A DNA stretch of 64,000 nt from assembly GCA_030765045.1 (NCBI GenBank), contig CM060962.1, forward strand, positions 91,126,412-91,190,411. Direction: 5' to 3'. Source of the DNA: Tenodera sinensis. Taxonomy: Eukaryota > Arthropoda > Insecta > Mantodea > Mantidae. The translations under genes and the position numbers were made by a program. This document shows positions 36,481 to 49,329 of this stretch, one piece after another. Under the pieces are notes generated by a model, which ran no database searches, had not been told where the DNA came from, and saw only the letters and a list, made by a program, of their open reading frames with translations. How positions within the stretch are numbered: the stretch's first letter is position 1; the number at the start of each line of letters is the position of its first letter.

Positions 36481-37594
36481 CACAGTAATCATAAAAGAGA
36501 TCTATGGATTTTCTAAATTCCCAGGGTTTTCTGAATTTGTTATCACAGCTGATGTTCATAAAAAGATTTATTGCCCAAATGTATAATAACTTAAAATTAC
36601 AACCGTATATATTCATTATCTTTCGTATGAGACACCTTATTCACCACCTAGGAACATAGCCGATACCACTGTGTTTCTTTGACGATATTAGTTGTGTAAT
36701 TATGCAATTAAATAGTTAAATAATAACATCCTTATTCATTTTTGGCATAGTCACATTTAAAAAACCCAATAGAGGTGCAGCTTAAATTACAGGAAATAAA
36801 ATTTCTGCAAATTTCTGCTAATAATTCTGTCCTAAAACACACTTTCAATTGTTCTCATCGAAAGATTGGCTGTATGAGCTGTTGGAGAGTCTTGTTTAGG
36901 AAAGGCAAAATCACGCTACCTATCGGTTAATTCTCTAAAAAAGAAAAGGGCACAAAATTGTTTTTATGTATGTACGGGCGTCAACTGTTGACTCGAAAAA
37001 AATCATAATAAATACACGCTGTGCAGTAGAAAACAAATGCCGAGCCATAATACACTTTGTAACGAAGTACAGGACTAAATAAAAAAGCACACTGGTAATA
37101 ATGCAGCCGCACGATATAGCGTCAACTCAATATTGATTGTGAGCAGAACAGAGGAAAGCAAATTATGCTCGTGACCTTGTGTACACCAGCTGCTGTTATC
37201 GTATTTCCGCGTTCGCAGTGGAAAAACACCGCGTAGCGGTTCACATGTATTTGGATCTCTCTGTAGAATGTAAGTGTCTTCTGAACTAAGTCTGTGTTTA
37301 CCATAACAGGTAGATAGGTAGGCAGGCTGGCAAGTTCCATCGTTGTAAACTGTGAATTAACTTTCTTCTTTACAGTATTTTCATCTGTTGGCAACAATAA
37401 GGTAAGATGGTCCTCTTCTTGTACCTTAAAAAATGGTCCATTATTGACATTTTGTCACATTTTCTGCATGTTCTACGGATGCAACTGACATGCCGATCTC
37501 ATAATCGCCACGCTTCCTAGGGAATCATGGCGTCGTCAGGCGTGGCGTTTGTGGCCAGTTGAACGCCACGCCGCTTAGGAATCATACCTTTAGG

Positions 37595-38368
<774 letters not shown>

Positions 38369-38737
38369 CCGAGATAGGGAATCATTGCTCTGAAGGAATG
38401 TATTATTTTCGATATTCTTTAAAAGGAGAGTTTGTTTGTTTACAGACACATAAGAAATGCAGAGGGAAAAGGCGTATCCATTTTTAAAAACGTGAGCAAG
38501 CATGTCAACTTTCTTCACAAAATATTTATTAACGCGTAAGCATAAATAAAGCAGTTAATATCTATGTAATCCACTCTCTATCCACCTTAGCAGCGAAAGG
38601 AAGTGTGTATGATACCACGTCCTCGTTCATTCCCGCTAAGAAGTGGTTCTGTGGGTGGAACTTCATAGCTCGATCAATGAAGGAAAAACGTGGTAAGAAA
38701 GTATAAATGATTTAAATTGTTTGCTTATTGTTAGTAC

Positions 38738-40926
38738 TAGGGCTCGGAAGTTCATGCCCTAAAAACACTGAAATATGTATGCAAATATGCTCTTAAAAAC
38801 TTCAAAATATGCCAAGAAATATGCACTATTTAATTAAAACTATTAATGTCCCTTTGCAGTAGATGAGTTAGTGTAAATAATAAAGTTGCCTTATTCCTTA
38901 GAGGCTGAAGCAGAAGTGGTTCCGCTGCTGGCACTAACTGCTAAATTGCAGTTCACAGCCAACACTACACAAATTTTCAACTGTAAAACGTTGTCTGTTG
39001 TTGTAACGTGAAAAACTTCTCTCCACGCCACGAGATGTTATCGGGGCATATTTAAATGATGTTAACTGTTTCACAAAAAGAGTCAACCCTCTTGGTGTGA
39101 CAGATGGTTTTCTTTCGAGGATGTCTCGAATATCGCACATCTGTTTATAACCAGCATTTTTTGGAATTACACAATTTCATTATCTCTTTCACTTTTTGTC
39201 CTATGTTACCAGGAACCGAACTTAGATCAAATATTGTTTTTTCAAAGACAGTAAGTGATTCATGCAAAGTAGATCCTACAACTTCCAATGCGAGAAAAAT
39301 GGGCAGATATGAAGCTAAGATCCTCCTTTAACCCAGTGCCTGACAGAATGTTTTGCACAGTTTCTATTGATGAAGCATCTTTTGAGTCCAATGCATTAAC
39401 AACCTCTCAGACTATTTCTATGTGCTCAGCATAATATAAAACTGCACCGACCCATGTTCCCCATCGAGTTAACACTGGTGCAGGAGGAAGTCTGATATTA
39501 GGTGCTGTTGATCTAAACAACTTAACTCTTTTAGGAGATTTAACAAAAAATTCTATTTGTGTTGGACACAAATCTATCTACCAGTGGGAAAGAATCACGT
39601 ATTGTCTCATAAATTCGATGAAGAGCGTGGGCCAAACAAGTTATATGAATTAAGTTAGGAAAAATACCTTTCAAAGTTTGTCCTGATTTTACCATATAAG
39701 GACCTGCATCAGTAATAAATAAAAGTAACCGGTCGTATTTGATTCCACATGGCCATAGTAATTTCAAAGAGTCCATCACAAACTGTGTCACAGTTACATT
39801 GTCAGTGGCCGACAATTCGCACACATTAAGAAGATAAGGTGTAATCTTTTGTTTACTATTTAAGGCACCCATGATTATATTAGCAATAGAACGGCGCTCA
39901 GAATCAGAGGTTTCATCAACAGACAACCACACAAACTGATCCGCTAATTCACTTTGTATATTTGACAACACGTTATTGTAACAATGCCCTACATAAGTCT
40001 TACGCAGTGTACTTTCTTCAGGCACATTTGTCGAGTATATTTGGCAAGAAAGTTTTTAAATATCGGATTATTAATTTTGAACAAGGAAATGTCAGAAGCT
40101 AAAAATACTTGGCACAAGTCATAGGAAAATTCAGTAACCCTACTTCCTAAACACTCTACTAATTGTTTTAGAACAGGTTATTTGTTTGCGAGTTTTCTGA
40201 TTAAATTCTCCTTATGTTTTGCTGTGTTTATGTGCTAAACTATTTGAAATCTTTTCTCACTCCCTATATTTTTCTCATACGCTCCACAAAACAGTACCTT
40301 ATTATCTGTAGATATTAAATCACCCGTAAACTCTTTCTGTGAATAAATGAATCTAGCACTCTAAGTTGGTTTATTTTCGGCATTTGAATAGCTTCTTTTA
40401 ACATTTTACACGCCTAATTTAATTTGGTAGGAATCAGTTCACAACACTGTTACGTTTGCAGACCACGACACAACTACTGGTGGGCAGGCAAGCGTTGCTA
40501 TAATCATGAGGCTCAAAACGTTGACCTGCCCTGTATCTTTGTTAATATAAACCTCTCAGATAACGCACTGATTATTCTCTACGCACATACATATATTGAA
40601 AGGATGGGAACTGGGGATTCACTGCATGACAACGTGACTCAGCACTGGTTCCCGCCACCTCGCGAGTTACATCATCATATGCAATACTACCAATATGAAA
40701 AATATTATCCAGGTGGAAAAAATAATAAAAAAGCACAAAAATCATTAAAATATGCTATATAGGGGCTATAATATTGAAATAATATCCATTTATCAAAATC
40801 AAGAAAATATGCAGTTATATGCACCATAAAATAACTTAAAGTTCCATAGTTCGTGTACATAATGTAAAACCATACATTTTTAACCCCTATGAAAAAACAT
40901 GCAAATGCATGAACTTCCTAGACCTA
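38738..40926 (-). mobile_element. hAT element, CGGBP1-like type, TIRs and 8 bp target duplication
   Basis: Left end TAGGGCTCGGAAGTTCATGC (38738-38757); the right end is its inverted, slightly changed copy GCATGAACTTCCTAGACCTA (40907-40926). The flanks GTTAGTAC (38730-38737) and GTTAGAAC (40927-40934) match at 7 of 8. ATATGCA-type motifs repeat just inside both ends. A minus-strand transposase pseudogene occupies the interior at nearly full length, so the element decayed in place without large deletions. Confidence 0.9.
38900..40420 (-). pseudogene. hAT transposase (CGGBP1-like), full-length but broken
   Basis: Reading down from about 40395: PKINQLRVLDSLFTERV, a DNKVLFCGAYEKNIGSEKRF block with remnants of a BED-type zinc finger, FKINNPIFKNFLAKYTRQ, then a 161-codon open frame (40025-39540) with the hAT motif WLSVDETSDSERRSIANIIM (first catalytic Asp), LLFITDAGPYMVKSG (second Asp) and HITCLAHALHRIYETIRD (conserved C-x2-H). 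Further down are LPPAPVLTRWGTW, VVNALDSKDASSI and the C-terminal PITSRGVERSFSRYNN...RQRFTVENL, the hATC dimerisation region with its Glu-Arg-Ser-Phe. Several frameshifts and stops make it inactive. Confidence 0.9.
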
Positions 40927-40933
40927 GTTAGAA

Positions 40934-41400
40934 CCGAACGGGATGGCTCAGGCGGTGGCGTGTGTGGGCCGCATTCGGGAGATCGTTGGCTCGATTCCTG
41001 TGGCCGACCTTCGTGAACCATGGGCTTTTTCGTGAGTTTCACCGGGTCATCAGGCGAATGCTGGGAAGGATGATTACATCCCCGAAATTTCCATCTCTCC
41101 ATTTCCATCCGGTCTTTTCAGGGTTGGAAGTGACAGCGATGAGCCGCAGTGGCTCTACTGCGTGACGACTTCGCGCACTGTAACTGCTGTTCTCGGCGTA
41201 GGGGTGGCGTTGTAGTCGTCTGTCCTGGTGAGTGGGCTGGTTGTCAAACCCTACAGCTGCAGGCTGTACGTGAACCCTGGCACCGGGATGAGGAATCTCC
41301 GGTTCACGCTGGGTAGGCCCTTAGCCCGGGTTTCGACACGCCCGTAGTGTTCCCTCTCGTCGCTTTCTTCCGGGGTGTGATATACAACAGCCTAAATTAC
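40934..41400 (+). mobile_element. SINE B copy abutting the hAT target duplication
   Basis: Starts CCGAACGGGATGGCTCAGGC with A box TGGCTCAGGCGG; the B box is GGCTCGATTCC (about 40989). The body has AGGCGAATGCTGGGAAGGAT, TTTCCATCTCTCCATTTCCA, CACTGTAACTGCTGTTCTCG, and CCTGGCACCGGGATGA, shared with SINE B at 56725-57373. It begins on the last base of the hAT flanking 8-mer. Confidence 0.85.
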
Positions 41401-41728
41401 TGGCTCAGAGTAGAATTTCCTCCTTCTGTACTCTGTCTCTCTACCTCTAACCATTTACAGGTCCTCTGATTTACCCCCGGTACTTATCTTATTAGCACAC
41501 CTTAAAAAAGTTCGTGAGATCATAAATTAGTATTTACCAATTTTTCTTTATAACAAGTTTAGCCTCTGGATTTCCCAAATTATTTCAAACAAGAGCTTAG
41601 AACGGAATCACAGCTATCTTTCACATACCTAATTATACATTTACTCGAACAATAAGACTGGGAAAGCAGACAATAGGAGGCATTGTCTGATGCAACGATG
41701 CACCCTAACCCTCACTTCTGACTTCTGA

Positions 41729-41965
41729 TTCTTGACATTTTTTTCCCCCCTTTTTCCGCAACTAACAAGAAATGAAAGATTGTGTGACTGGTTTCAGCAG
41801 GATTTAGCTACAGCGCACACTGCTGCAAATTCTATGCATGAATTGCAAAGTGTGTATGGCAACAGAATAATTATTAGTCGAGGGTTGTGGCCATCTCGTT
41901 TCCCTGACCTATCGCCGTATTATTTTTATTATTTTTTGGGAGGGCGTGGGCATTAGAAGTAAAGC
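41729..41965 (+). pseudogene. mariner-like transposase fragment, catalytic core
   Basis: A 74-codon frame with WFQQDLATAHTA (usually QDGATAHTA, with a catalytic Asp), GNRIIISRGLWPSRFPDLSP and YYFYYFLGG. In this Tc1/mariner-type group the last block reads SPDL-P-DF-LWG; the final catalytic Asp is Tyr here, and the spacing between the two positions is 39 residues. No inverted ends found. Inactive fragment. Confidence 0.75.
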
Positions 41966-42429
41966 GTGCAGATGAAGTCTGCACACGTAATAAAAATTGA
42001 GGTACAACATTATGAGAGAAATACGGGTAATCAGTCTACATGAACTTTTGCGATTAAACCAGAATTGTTTCCGGAGATATAAGGTATCTGTTCGCGCTGA
42101 AGCTTATCAATTGCTATATCTGTTACAATACAGGAACGTCTACTGTAAGTTAGTGCAGTAGTGTTCCTTACCCATGACTTGCCGGTCGTTTATGTGTAAC
42201 TCTGGCGGAGGGCGCGCAGGTCCTTGCCCGGTCCGGTGCCACCAATTTTGGTTCGGGAAGATGGTGGAATCACTCCTTATCTATGCCGGGTTTTCCAATT
42301 TTCACTAACTATAGACCCGCCGTATTCCAGACTGGCAGCAACCGGTGTCTGTAACACAGAATGTCATTTACTTGCTGACATCACATGTTGATAAATAGTC
42401 GAACATTGCCTATGTTTAAATTTTCCATA
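41966..42429. other. no recognisable feature
   Basis: A moderately GC-rich patch (42180-42260), otherwise nothing. Confidence 0.45.
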
Positions 42430-43105
42430 CAGGGTGGAAGGGAAGTCATTACATTCCTTCTAGCTTCACAGAAGCATTACAATCAAAAAGGTCTAATGGC
42501 ATTTTGTTCTTTGATCACCGATTTCGAAAAAAATAAGTAGTTTTTGATCTCAATTGGATGTGTAATTCCACAAGAATGTACGAAGATAACAGTTTGTTAC
42601 TTGTAAGAAGCGTAGAGTAACTTATTTCTGACATAGCTTCGGTAGTAATTATGGGACATCACACCGGGTTACGAAATAATTAATCACTTAAAAGACGTGA
42701 AGGAATACTCCGAGCTGCTCTCTCAGACGTTAGGTAAGTCGACAACGTTGCGTTGAGGTTGGTCAGGGAATTGACCTAGTTTGTGTATGTAAACAGGTCG
42801 GGCACTTTCGCTCTCTTTGGGAGCTAACGCTTGTGATTGGCCTACAATCCATGGTGAACACGGAAGGACAAGGCAGGGTATGAGTTTGTTTTTAAGACGC
42901 ACCGTTACGCTGTTTGCTTATGTACTGAGCTAGAAAAAGTCACCACCCACACAATTTGCAGTGTTGCCAGGTTGTTTTCAACAAAACTAAAATATCTCTG
43001 TAGGAAATGGTCAGAGACAAAAACGTAAGATACAAAATGTGTTCCGAATACCGAGATCTACCACTGGTTTAAATTAATGTAGTGACTTCCCTTCCACCAG
43101 TTATA
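42430..43105 (+). mobile_element. MITE F copy 1, TA-flanked
   Basis: TA precedes CAGGGTGGAAGGGAAGTCAT (42430); the right end reads AATGTAGTGACTTCCCTTCC up to about 43097, followed by ACCAGTTATA, so the last bases are altered. The whole element aligns with copy 2 at 55902-56577 in the same orientation, sharing for example GTAATTATGGGACATCACAC and GTTGCGTTGAGGTTGGTCAG. The ends and TA duplication suggest Tc1/mariner mobilisation. Non-coding. Confidence 0.88.
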
Positions 43106-43109
43106 CGCT

Positions 43110-43870
43110 GCAAACAATGTATACTATACGGTCCTCCTATGTGCAGTATTTATTGTATTTTTGCAATATTTAGAATACAATTTCGGTACAATATGAACAC
43201 AATTATCACTTTAATATGCAATGCATTTATACATTTTAGTATGCATGTTATGCATTTTCAACAGCATAGCTCGTACCTTTAGTAATACAATCCTGCAAAA
43301 GAGTACATTTTTACTCTTAGTTGCTCCTGTGCATGCACCTAAATCACCACACACATCTTGAAGTTACTGAAGGTGAGTCTTTTACGATTTGCAGTAAGAC
43401 ATTCCTAATATCGTGAAAAATTGGCTCTACGTCGCAAATTGGATTATCAGCCACAGAAACTCTTATATAATTAATTACCTCTCCATATGCATCTTTTAAG
43501 TACACCTTCCGTATTTTTACTGCATTTGGTACGCTTCTTTTTGTGTACCTTTCTATGACATTTTAAAACATGCATTGTGTAACCTGCTAATGAGATATTA
43601 ACCCTATCATCATGTGGCATACATCTGCAAAGAAGTCAGATTGTATGCTTGAATATGAGGTAGAGGGAATAATTTCACCCGGTTCATTTGAACCCATCAA
43701 ATGCACCTGTTGGCAATGTCGTTTACTACGACAATGTTGTACATTGTTAAAGCGTTTGTTCCATCTAATTTCTGGTTGACACAGTTTGCATTCTATTATA
43801 TCATCATTAATAGTAAAATACTGTGAACCAAATTCTTTAATGTATACCTATATTTTCTCTTTGCGTTATT
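43110..43870 (-). pseudogene. hAT (CGGBP1-like) fragment, N-terminal part
   Basis: On the minus strand from about 43860: KEFGSQYFTINDDIIECKLC, then RFNNVQHCRSKRHCQQ (C-x2-C ... H-x5-H, a BED-like finger) and, lower down, ERYTKRSVPNA, IRKVYLKDAYGEVINYI and VADNPICDV, which correspond to the stretch just before the first catalytic Asp of the hAT at 38.7 kb. The lower end (43190-43275) has repeated ATGCA motifs like the subterminal regions of that hAT. It appears to be a deletion derivative of a related element. Confidence 0.65.
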
Positions 43871-45044
43871 TAGACATATAGTATTTGTGCATATAACCAC
43901 GTACCTGTTACCTGTGGCCAGAGAAAGCGACACGGTGGCGGCACTTGAAGACAGTAGGACAAGATGCTATGTATGTGCGCACAGATTGGAAGTGGAACCT
44001 CACGACGGCAGTGTCTAAAGTGTAATTTGTTGTACTTTTTTGATACTCTGTTTTTAGGTATGGAAGGAAGTCTATGGAACCTATTTTTAAATATGTGAAC
44101 CAGCTCCAAACGCTTAATTATTAGATGTTTAGGCCCTACAATACATATTTCATAATATTTTGTAATTGTTATTTTCTATTTTCGTTTTTTGACAAAAACT
44201 TGTCATAATTTGAAAATATTTGTTTCGTATCTTGATTGTTTCTACTGATTAAACGTATCAAGTAAGTGCTAAACTTAGTATTAACAGGTTAGAATATTTT
44301 TAATCCTCTTACTGTGGTTAATATAATACGGGAAGATCAGGAAACTGCAGCCAATTTTCTTTGTAAAGTATCCTACAGCCCATCATCACCATAAGAGGAA
44401 GGATCAGCTCAGGTTGCAGGACTATATATTTTGGTAATTATGGCTTCCCTGACTCTTGAGTCTCTAGGAGGTCAGTAAGGTCAAACAGATCAACTAGGTG
44501 ATCATTTGACCTATCAAAACAGCAATGGAGGCTCTTTGAAAAGACGGATAGGCTTTGAAAGCATCTGAGTATTTCAAACTACAGTCCCAAGTTTGCAAGT
44601 AAGGCTTAAATATAAATTAATGGTTCTAGCAATGGAAATTACTCTTACTTCAAGAGTTAAACAGCATATCATTCTCACTTCCACAGAGAAAAAAAGATGA
44701 CCCTTGGATTTACATTTGACTGACGTTAGCGTATGAGGTCAAGGGCGGCTTACCTCTTAGGCAACTTAGTGTCGAGACAGTGCGCAAGAAGTGTAAAGAT
44801 GTGCGGCGTCCAACGATTTCACGGGCAAGAAACCCTAAACACAAGAGACCAAACTGCTAACGCTATGAAGAAACGATTTTATGGAATGAAAAGAACGTCT
44901 GGTAATTCACAAAGCTTCGTGATGAGTGGTAAACCACCGTGGATACCAATCTAGGAAATCTCCATAGGTGGTTGAGGACTACTTCTCTAGACTAAAAGTT
45001 ATATCCATACTTATCACGTTGACGTAACATGCATTGTGTATTAC
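43871..45044. other. no firm feature
   Basis: The plus frame 44733-44954 contains LSVETVRKK-like text in a neighbouring frame, reminiscent of a Tc1 helix-turn-helix, but too short to call. Confidence 0.3.
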
Positions 45045-46015
45045 AGGTGTAAAAAATATTCTTATCCAGTCACAGTTTTAATGCAGTATGATATATCGTA
45101 ATAAAATAAATTATATAACATTCAGTGTCAGCTGGAGATGCTTTTCATCTATATCTGGAATGACATCCATTTTTTCAATTCATTTTGCTCGAGCCAAAAT
45201 TATAAGTATGTGTTAAGGTGTCATTCTGCTTGAGAAGATTTCCGCTTTTTCTGTAGCTTAGCATCAACTTATTCCGTTTCTTCGTCTGTGTGCTTAAATG
45301 CATTGTCCTGTGACATATCCAATAATTGATTAGTGGGATTTAAGTCAGACGAATTTCCTGACTAGTCGGCCCAAACTTACCCCTTCTTTATCATTTCTGG
45401 ATGTGGCTTTCTACAAGAGACTTGATTCCATTGTACATTAGAATAGACGATTTGTTTTGTAAATTTGATGCCTACCATAACCCAAATATTACAGAATGCT
45501 GAGAGAATATCGATTAATATGCACTGATTTTCCGGTGTCCGTCCGGTTGCTCTAACCATTGTGCACACCAAACTGGTGTATCCGCATGTAGACGTCGTAG
45601 CTTAGTGATTGGAGCAACCGGCCGGAGACCGGAAGATCGGAAGTGCTGTCAGTTCAAACCTCGGATGTGACATTGAATAGTTTAGTTTCATTCTATCCTT
45701 TCCAACCTTGTCCAACACACAACATGCTCTGTTCAAACTATTTTGCTCATCGAGTGTACTGGATCCATCTAACCGTAACGTAAAATTTCCACTATGATTG
45801 TATTGGCCACAGAAACATCTGTAGACACTTTAGGGTGGATTTGCAGACCAAATTCTTCAAGTGTAGCAGTTTGGGGTGGTAAGAACATGCACATGTGACT
45901 CATCCGTGAAAAAATGTGATTATTTATCTGTTGCGCACTGTGTCCTCTGTTTATCATTCTGTTAACATTCTCTCACAATATTCGATCATATGCGTTCTTT
46001 TAGCTAAGCATTGTT
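45045..46015 (-). pseudogene. possible mariner-like transposase remnant split by a SINE
   Basis: On the minus strand, fragments in changing frames recall a mariner-type transposase: FFTDESHMC (45910-45930), a RIWSANPP block, a SGNSSDLNP block (45335-45365), and RAK-IEK-GCH near 45180, where families of this type end in RA--CIE-NGGH. ACAGGTGTAAAAAATATTCT at 45043 may be its end. A tRNA-like SINE sits in the middle (45592-45720). The assignment rests on short motifs only. Confidence 0.4.
45592..45720 (+). mobile_element. SINE D head
   Basis: GTCGTAGCTTAGTGATTGGA holds an A-box-like TAGCTTAGTGATTGG and CAGTTCAAACCT a B-box-like site about 55 bp on, followed by TTTCATTCTATCCTTTCCAA. A tRNA-derived SINE distinct from families A to C; only one copy is seen here. 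Confidence 0.6.
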
Positions 46016-46144
46016 TGACTACCTCAAGAGAAGATACTCTATTACGTTCCCAACAGTGGCTACTAAGTGCTATGTAAGAAATTATTACGTTTTTGGTGAT
46101 ATATTATTAAGTCATATGGGTGTTTCAGCATCACAAACTAAAAC

Positions 46145-46690
46145 TTAGCGGGATGGCTCCACGCTAACGTGTGAGGCTCATGTTCGTCAGGTCACGGGTT
46201 CGATCCTCGTCGACCAACCACTCCGCCCACTCGTAGTTTTTCCTGGTCGGTAGGAGAATTTGGCTATAACTTCTCATCTGCCATTATTTCCATTCCATAA
46301 TTCCCCTTTCAATCAATTTCCTCAAGTTTCAAATGCGGTTCTAGTTTTCGTGCCCTTAGGCAGTGCCGGACAGATGGTGCGGATACTTTATCCAAAGAAA
46401 GAGTAATTTAAAAACTAGAAACTAGAGGGACGTTTGGTTAAACGGGTCGTTTCTTGTCTTCTTTGGGAGCTCCAATAGTGTGATGGAGCTTTGAACCAGG
46501 AACCTTTAGGGACTTCCGCGCCTTCCTATGGCTTATCTGCTCTCGTTCTGGTCTTCTGTGATTCCTTCACTTTATCCCTTTCTCTTGGGGATGATAGTCG
46601 CAATAGATCTCACATAAATGACAATGTGCGCGTTGTCCCCCACCGCCTACGGGAATAGAACCGGAACCACCCTATTGCAAACCTCGCACC
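46145..46690 (+). mobile_element. SINE B copy
   Basis: AGCGGGATGGCTCCACGCTA head, B box GGGTTCGATCC (about 46196), body CACTCGTAGTTTTTCCTGGT and TTCTCATCTGCCATTATTTC, then a 3' region (AGGGACTTCCGCGCCTTCCT, GATTCCTTCACTTTATC, CTTGGGGATGATAGTCGCAA) that matches the 3' part of the 56725-57373 copy. Confidence 0.8.
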
Positions 46691-47507
46691 TTATCCGGAG
46701 CCATCTCGCTCAGTCACTCATACACATACACACATGTGGTGCACGTGAAAATGCTCTTTGGGCGTTTCGGAGGCACTAAGCTTGTATTTGTAGTGTAATC
46801 TAAATGTCGAATCTTTCATATAATATCCTTTATTTAACATAGATAACCTGCAAGGAAAGTAAGAAACACATATTGAGCGTTTATAAAGGTGTTCCTTTGC
46901 AACTTACTAAGTTGATGTTGTCCAATGTTATGTTTTTCCTTCTATAACAGAGAATAATAAAATAAAGTATATTCTTCTTGCTCTTGGAAGATAAAGTGCG
47001 CCATCAGAGTACATTCTATATGGTCATAAGTTAATTCGATGTTCAGGTGAAGAGTCAACGCTGAACTAAGGTCAGCGGCATCGAACAGTTAGGTTCACCG
47101 TCAAGTTAATATGCATATGTTGTTCAGGAATGCAAAACCGGCTTTTGCCTGACCTTGCGAGAGATATAACAGCCATATGTCAAATTAGAGAAACCCCTAA
47201 TTTAAGAGCCTTTTTTTTTCTAGAGGTCCATGCCCTGCTTCTGGTGAACTGATAAAAGAGATGAAATCAAATAAATAATAGATGGAATCGTTTTGGACAT
47301 GCAAAACATTTTAATGCAGGAAGTAATAAAAATTGATATTTAGCTAGCAAGCTTTTTGATTCGTGCAAAATAGCTCACGTTTCAGATCTTCATAACAACA
47401 AAGTTCAGAAGAGAAAACCGGTTAAGTACCTGCAATGGACTCAGATTTGGCAACTGAGGGAAGGAAGTTGCAGTTAAACAGATATTCTCCCTCCACATTT
47501 AACGCAC
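46691..47507. other. no recognisable feature
   Basis: AT-rich DNA. Confidence 0.45.
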
Positions 47508-47948
<441 letters not shown>

Positions 47949-48350
47949 CAATAACATTAATAAGAACGAAAAAAATGCCAGTCAAACATTACGTGGCCTC
48001 ATATTTGCATGGATTTTGTTACGGCAATTTACAATCTGTAATCCGTAATGTTACACAATAGTAGCATAAACAGGAGTGAGTTTATTGCCTGGTAAATAAA
48101 GTTTTGTAAGTAAAGTGGAGAATATTCTAAGACTGTTCCTCTCCATTTTCACGCTCTGCACACGCCAGTTGAAGCCTGGGCATTTCCTCTGCTGCTCCGC
48201 TCGCTCTCTTACAAGCAGAGCAAAGGTCACGCACGCCACTGACTGGATTTTCCCCTGTTATTTCTGCAACTCTTTTAACGCACGAAGGGTTGTCTACTTA
48301 TCCGGGGGCCGGCTGTAGTGGGCCACCTGGCACATTGTAATACTTAGCGC
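47949..48350 (-). mobile_element. TAA-tailed repeat E, copy 2
   Basis: On the minus strand from 48350: GTATTACAATGTGCCAGGTG, GCCCACTACAGCCGGCCCCC, GGATAAGTAGACAACCCTTC, GTGCGTTAAAAGAGTTGCAG ... ATTACGGATTACAGATTGTA, CCGTAACAAAATCCATGCAA, GGCCACGTAATGTTTGACTG, then the AAT tail. Closely related to copy 1. Confidence 0.75.
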
Positions 48351-49171
48351 TCGGAAGTAATTTTATGCAAAAGTATTATTACAGAACAAGGTTTGCCGAA
48401 GGTGAGTACATTCTTTGTTGGGTAGTAACGATGTTCAAGCATTATTAACGTTTAAAAGCATGATATTTTAACCCTGTGATATTTGAGGCTAGAAATGCCT
48501 TTATTATGTACGTTGGCAGGACTGCTTTTTGGGATACTTCCGTCTGCTGTTTAGAGTAATGTCGGCCATATTTAACTCTTGGGAACTGCCGATAAGCTGT
48601 GTCCACTATAATATTCAAAGGTTTACTTTGAAAGCTTTAATGAATTTTAGGCTTATCTTAAGTACGCGTTATTCAAAGTGTAATGCCTCTAGGCTTTACA
48701 AGATTTAAAATACTCTGAATATGAACACACTGTTTTTAATTATTAAAACAAACTGTGCCCATTTTATACCTTATTTATTTGTTCAGAGAAAGAAATCCTA
48801 TAAATCGGCATTACTTTGCGTTAGATATTGTTAGTTACTTTGGATATAGTTCCGAGTTCCTTTTCATCTAAAAGCATTCACAGTATTCTGTACTAAAAAA
48901 ACTGAGTTTATATCTATAGAACCTTATTATAATTCGGTTAGTTATACATCGGCTTTTCTAATTCCAATAAATGTAACAAAAGAACACTTAAATGATTCTG
49001 TAACGGACATTTAATTTGGATTTTGAAAATAATTTTTCTCAGAGTACTAATTAAAATGTTAAAATTTTGAGGAATTTTAACCTGTGAAAATTTCACCCTT
49101 CAGTTATCTTTATTTTAGTAGTATTTAAAAAAGCAAAAGCACTGTAATGTGATTAATCGAGTGAGTAAGGG
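48351..49171. other. no recognisable feature
   Basis: AT-rich DNA. Confidence 0.45.
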
Positions 49172-49226
49172 AGTGGTGGTGTTTAAGGGCCCGTCAACAA
49201 CTAGGCCATTAGGGCCCTTGATTAAT
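49172..49226 (-). repeat. SINE 3' module
   Basis: Minus-strand GGGCCCTAATGGCCTAGTTG, TTGACGGGCCCTTAAACACC and ACTCACTCG, the module also present at 19.3 and 50.6 kb. Confidence 0.6.
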
Positions 49227-49329
49227 CGAGAATTATTCACAGAATAAATCCGACAATAAATTATAAAGCTTTACTGTCTATGTTTCACATTTCTAAAATT
49301 AAAAGCTATCTTTTACGTCCATTCCACGT

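Larger units (their letters stand above)
36054..37594 (+). mobile_element. PIF/Harbinger-like element with long inverted ends
   Basis: Left CCTAAAGGTATGATTTCCTA (36054-36073) and GCAGCGTGGCGTTC recur inverted on the right as GAACGCCACGCCGC and TTAGGAATCATACCTTTAGG (37561-37593). A second block, GGATTCCCTAGGAAGC (36147-36162), is inverted at 37513-37528. The true termini may lie further out in diverged sequence. A transposase N-terminus starts at 36232. Much of the interior is non-coding, so this is a deletion derivative. Confidence 0.7.

Noticed and set aside
44733..44954. Tc1 helix-turn-helix fragment
   Set aside because: Only a short LSVETVRKK-like match in a different frame from the open one; too weak.
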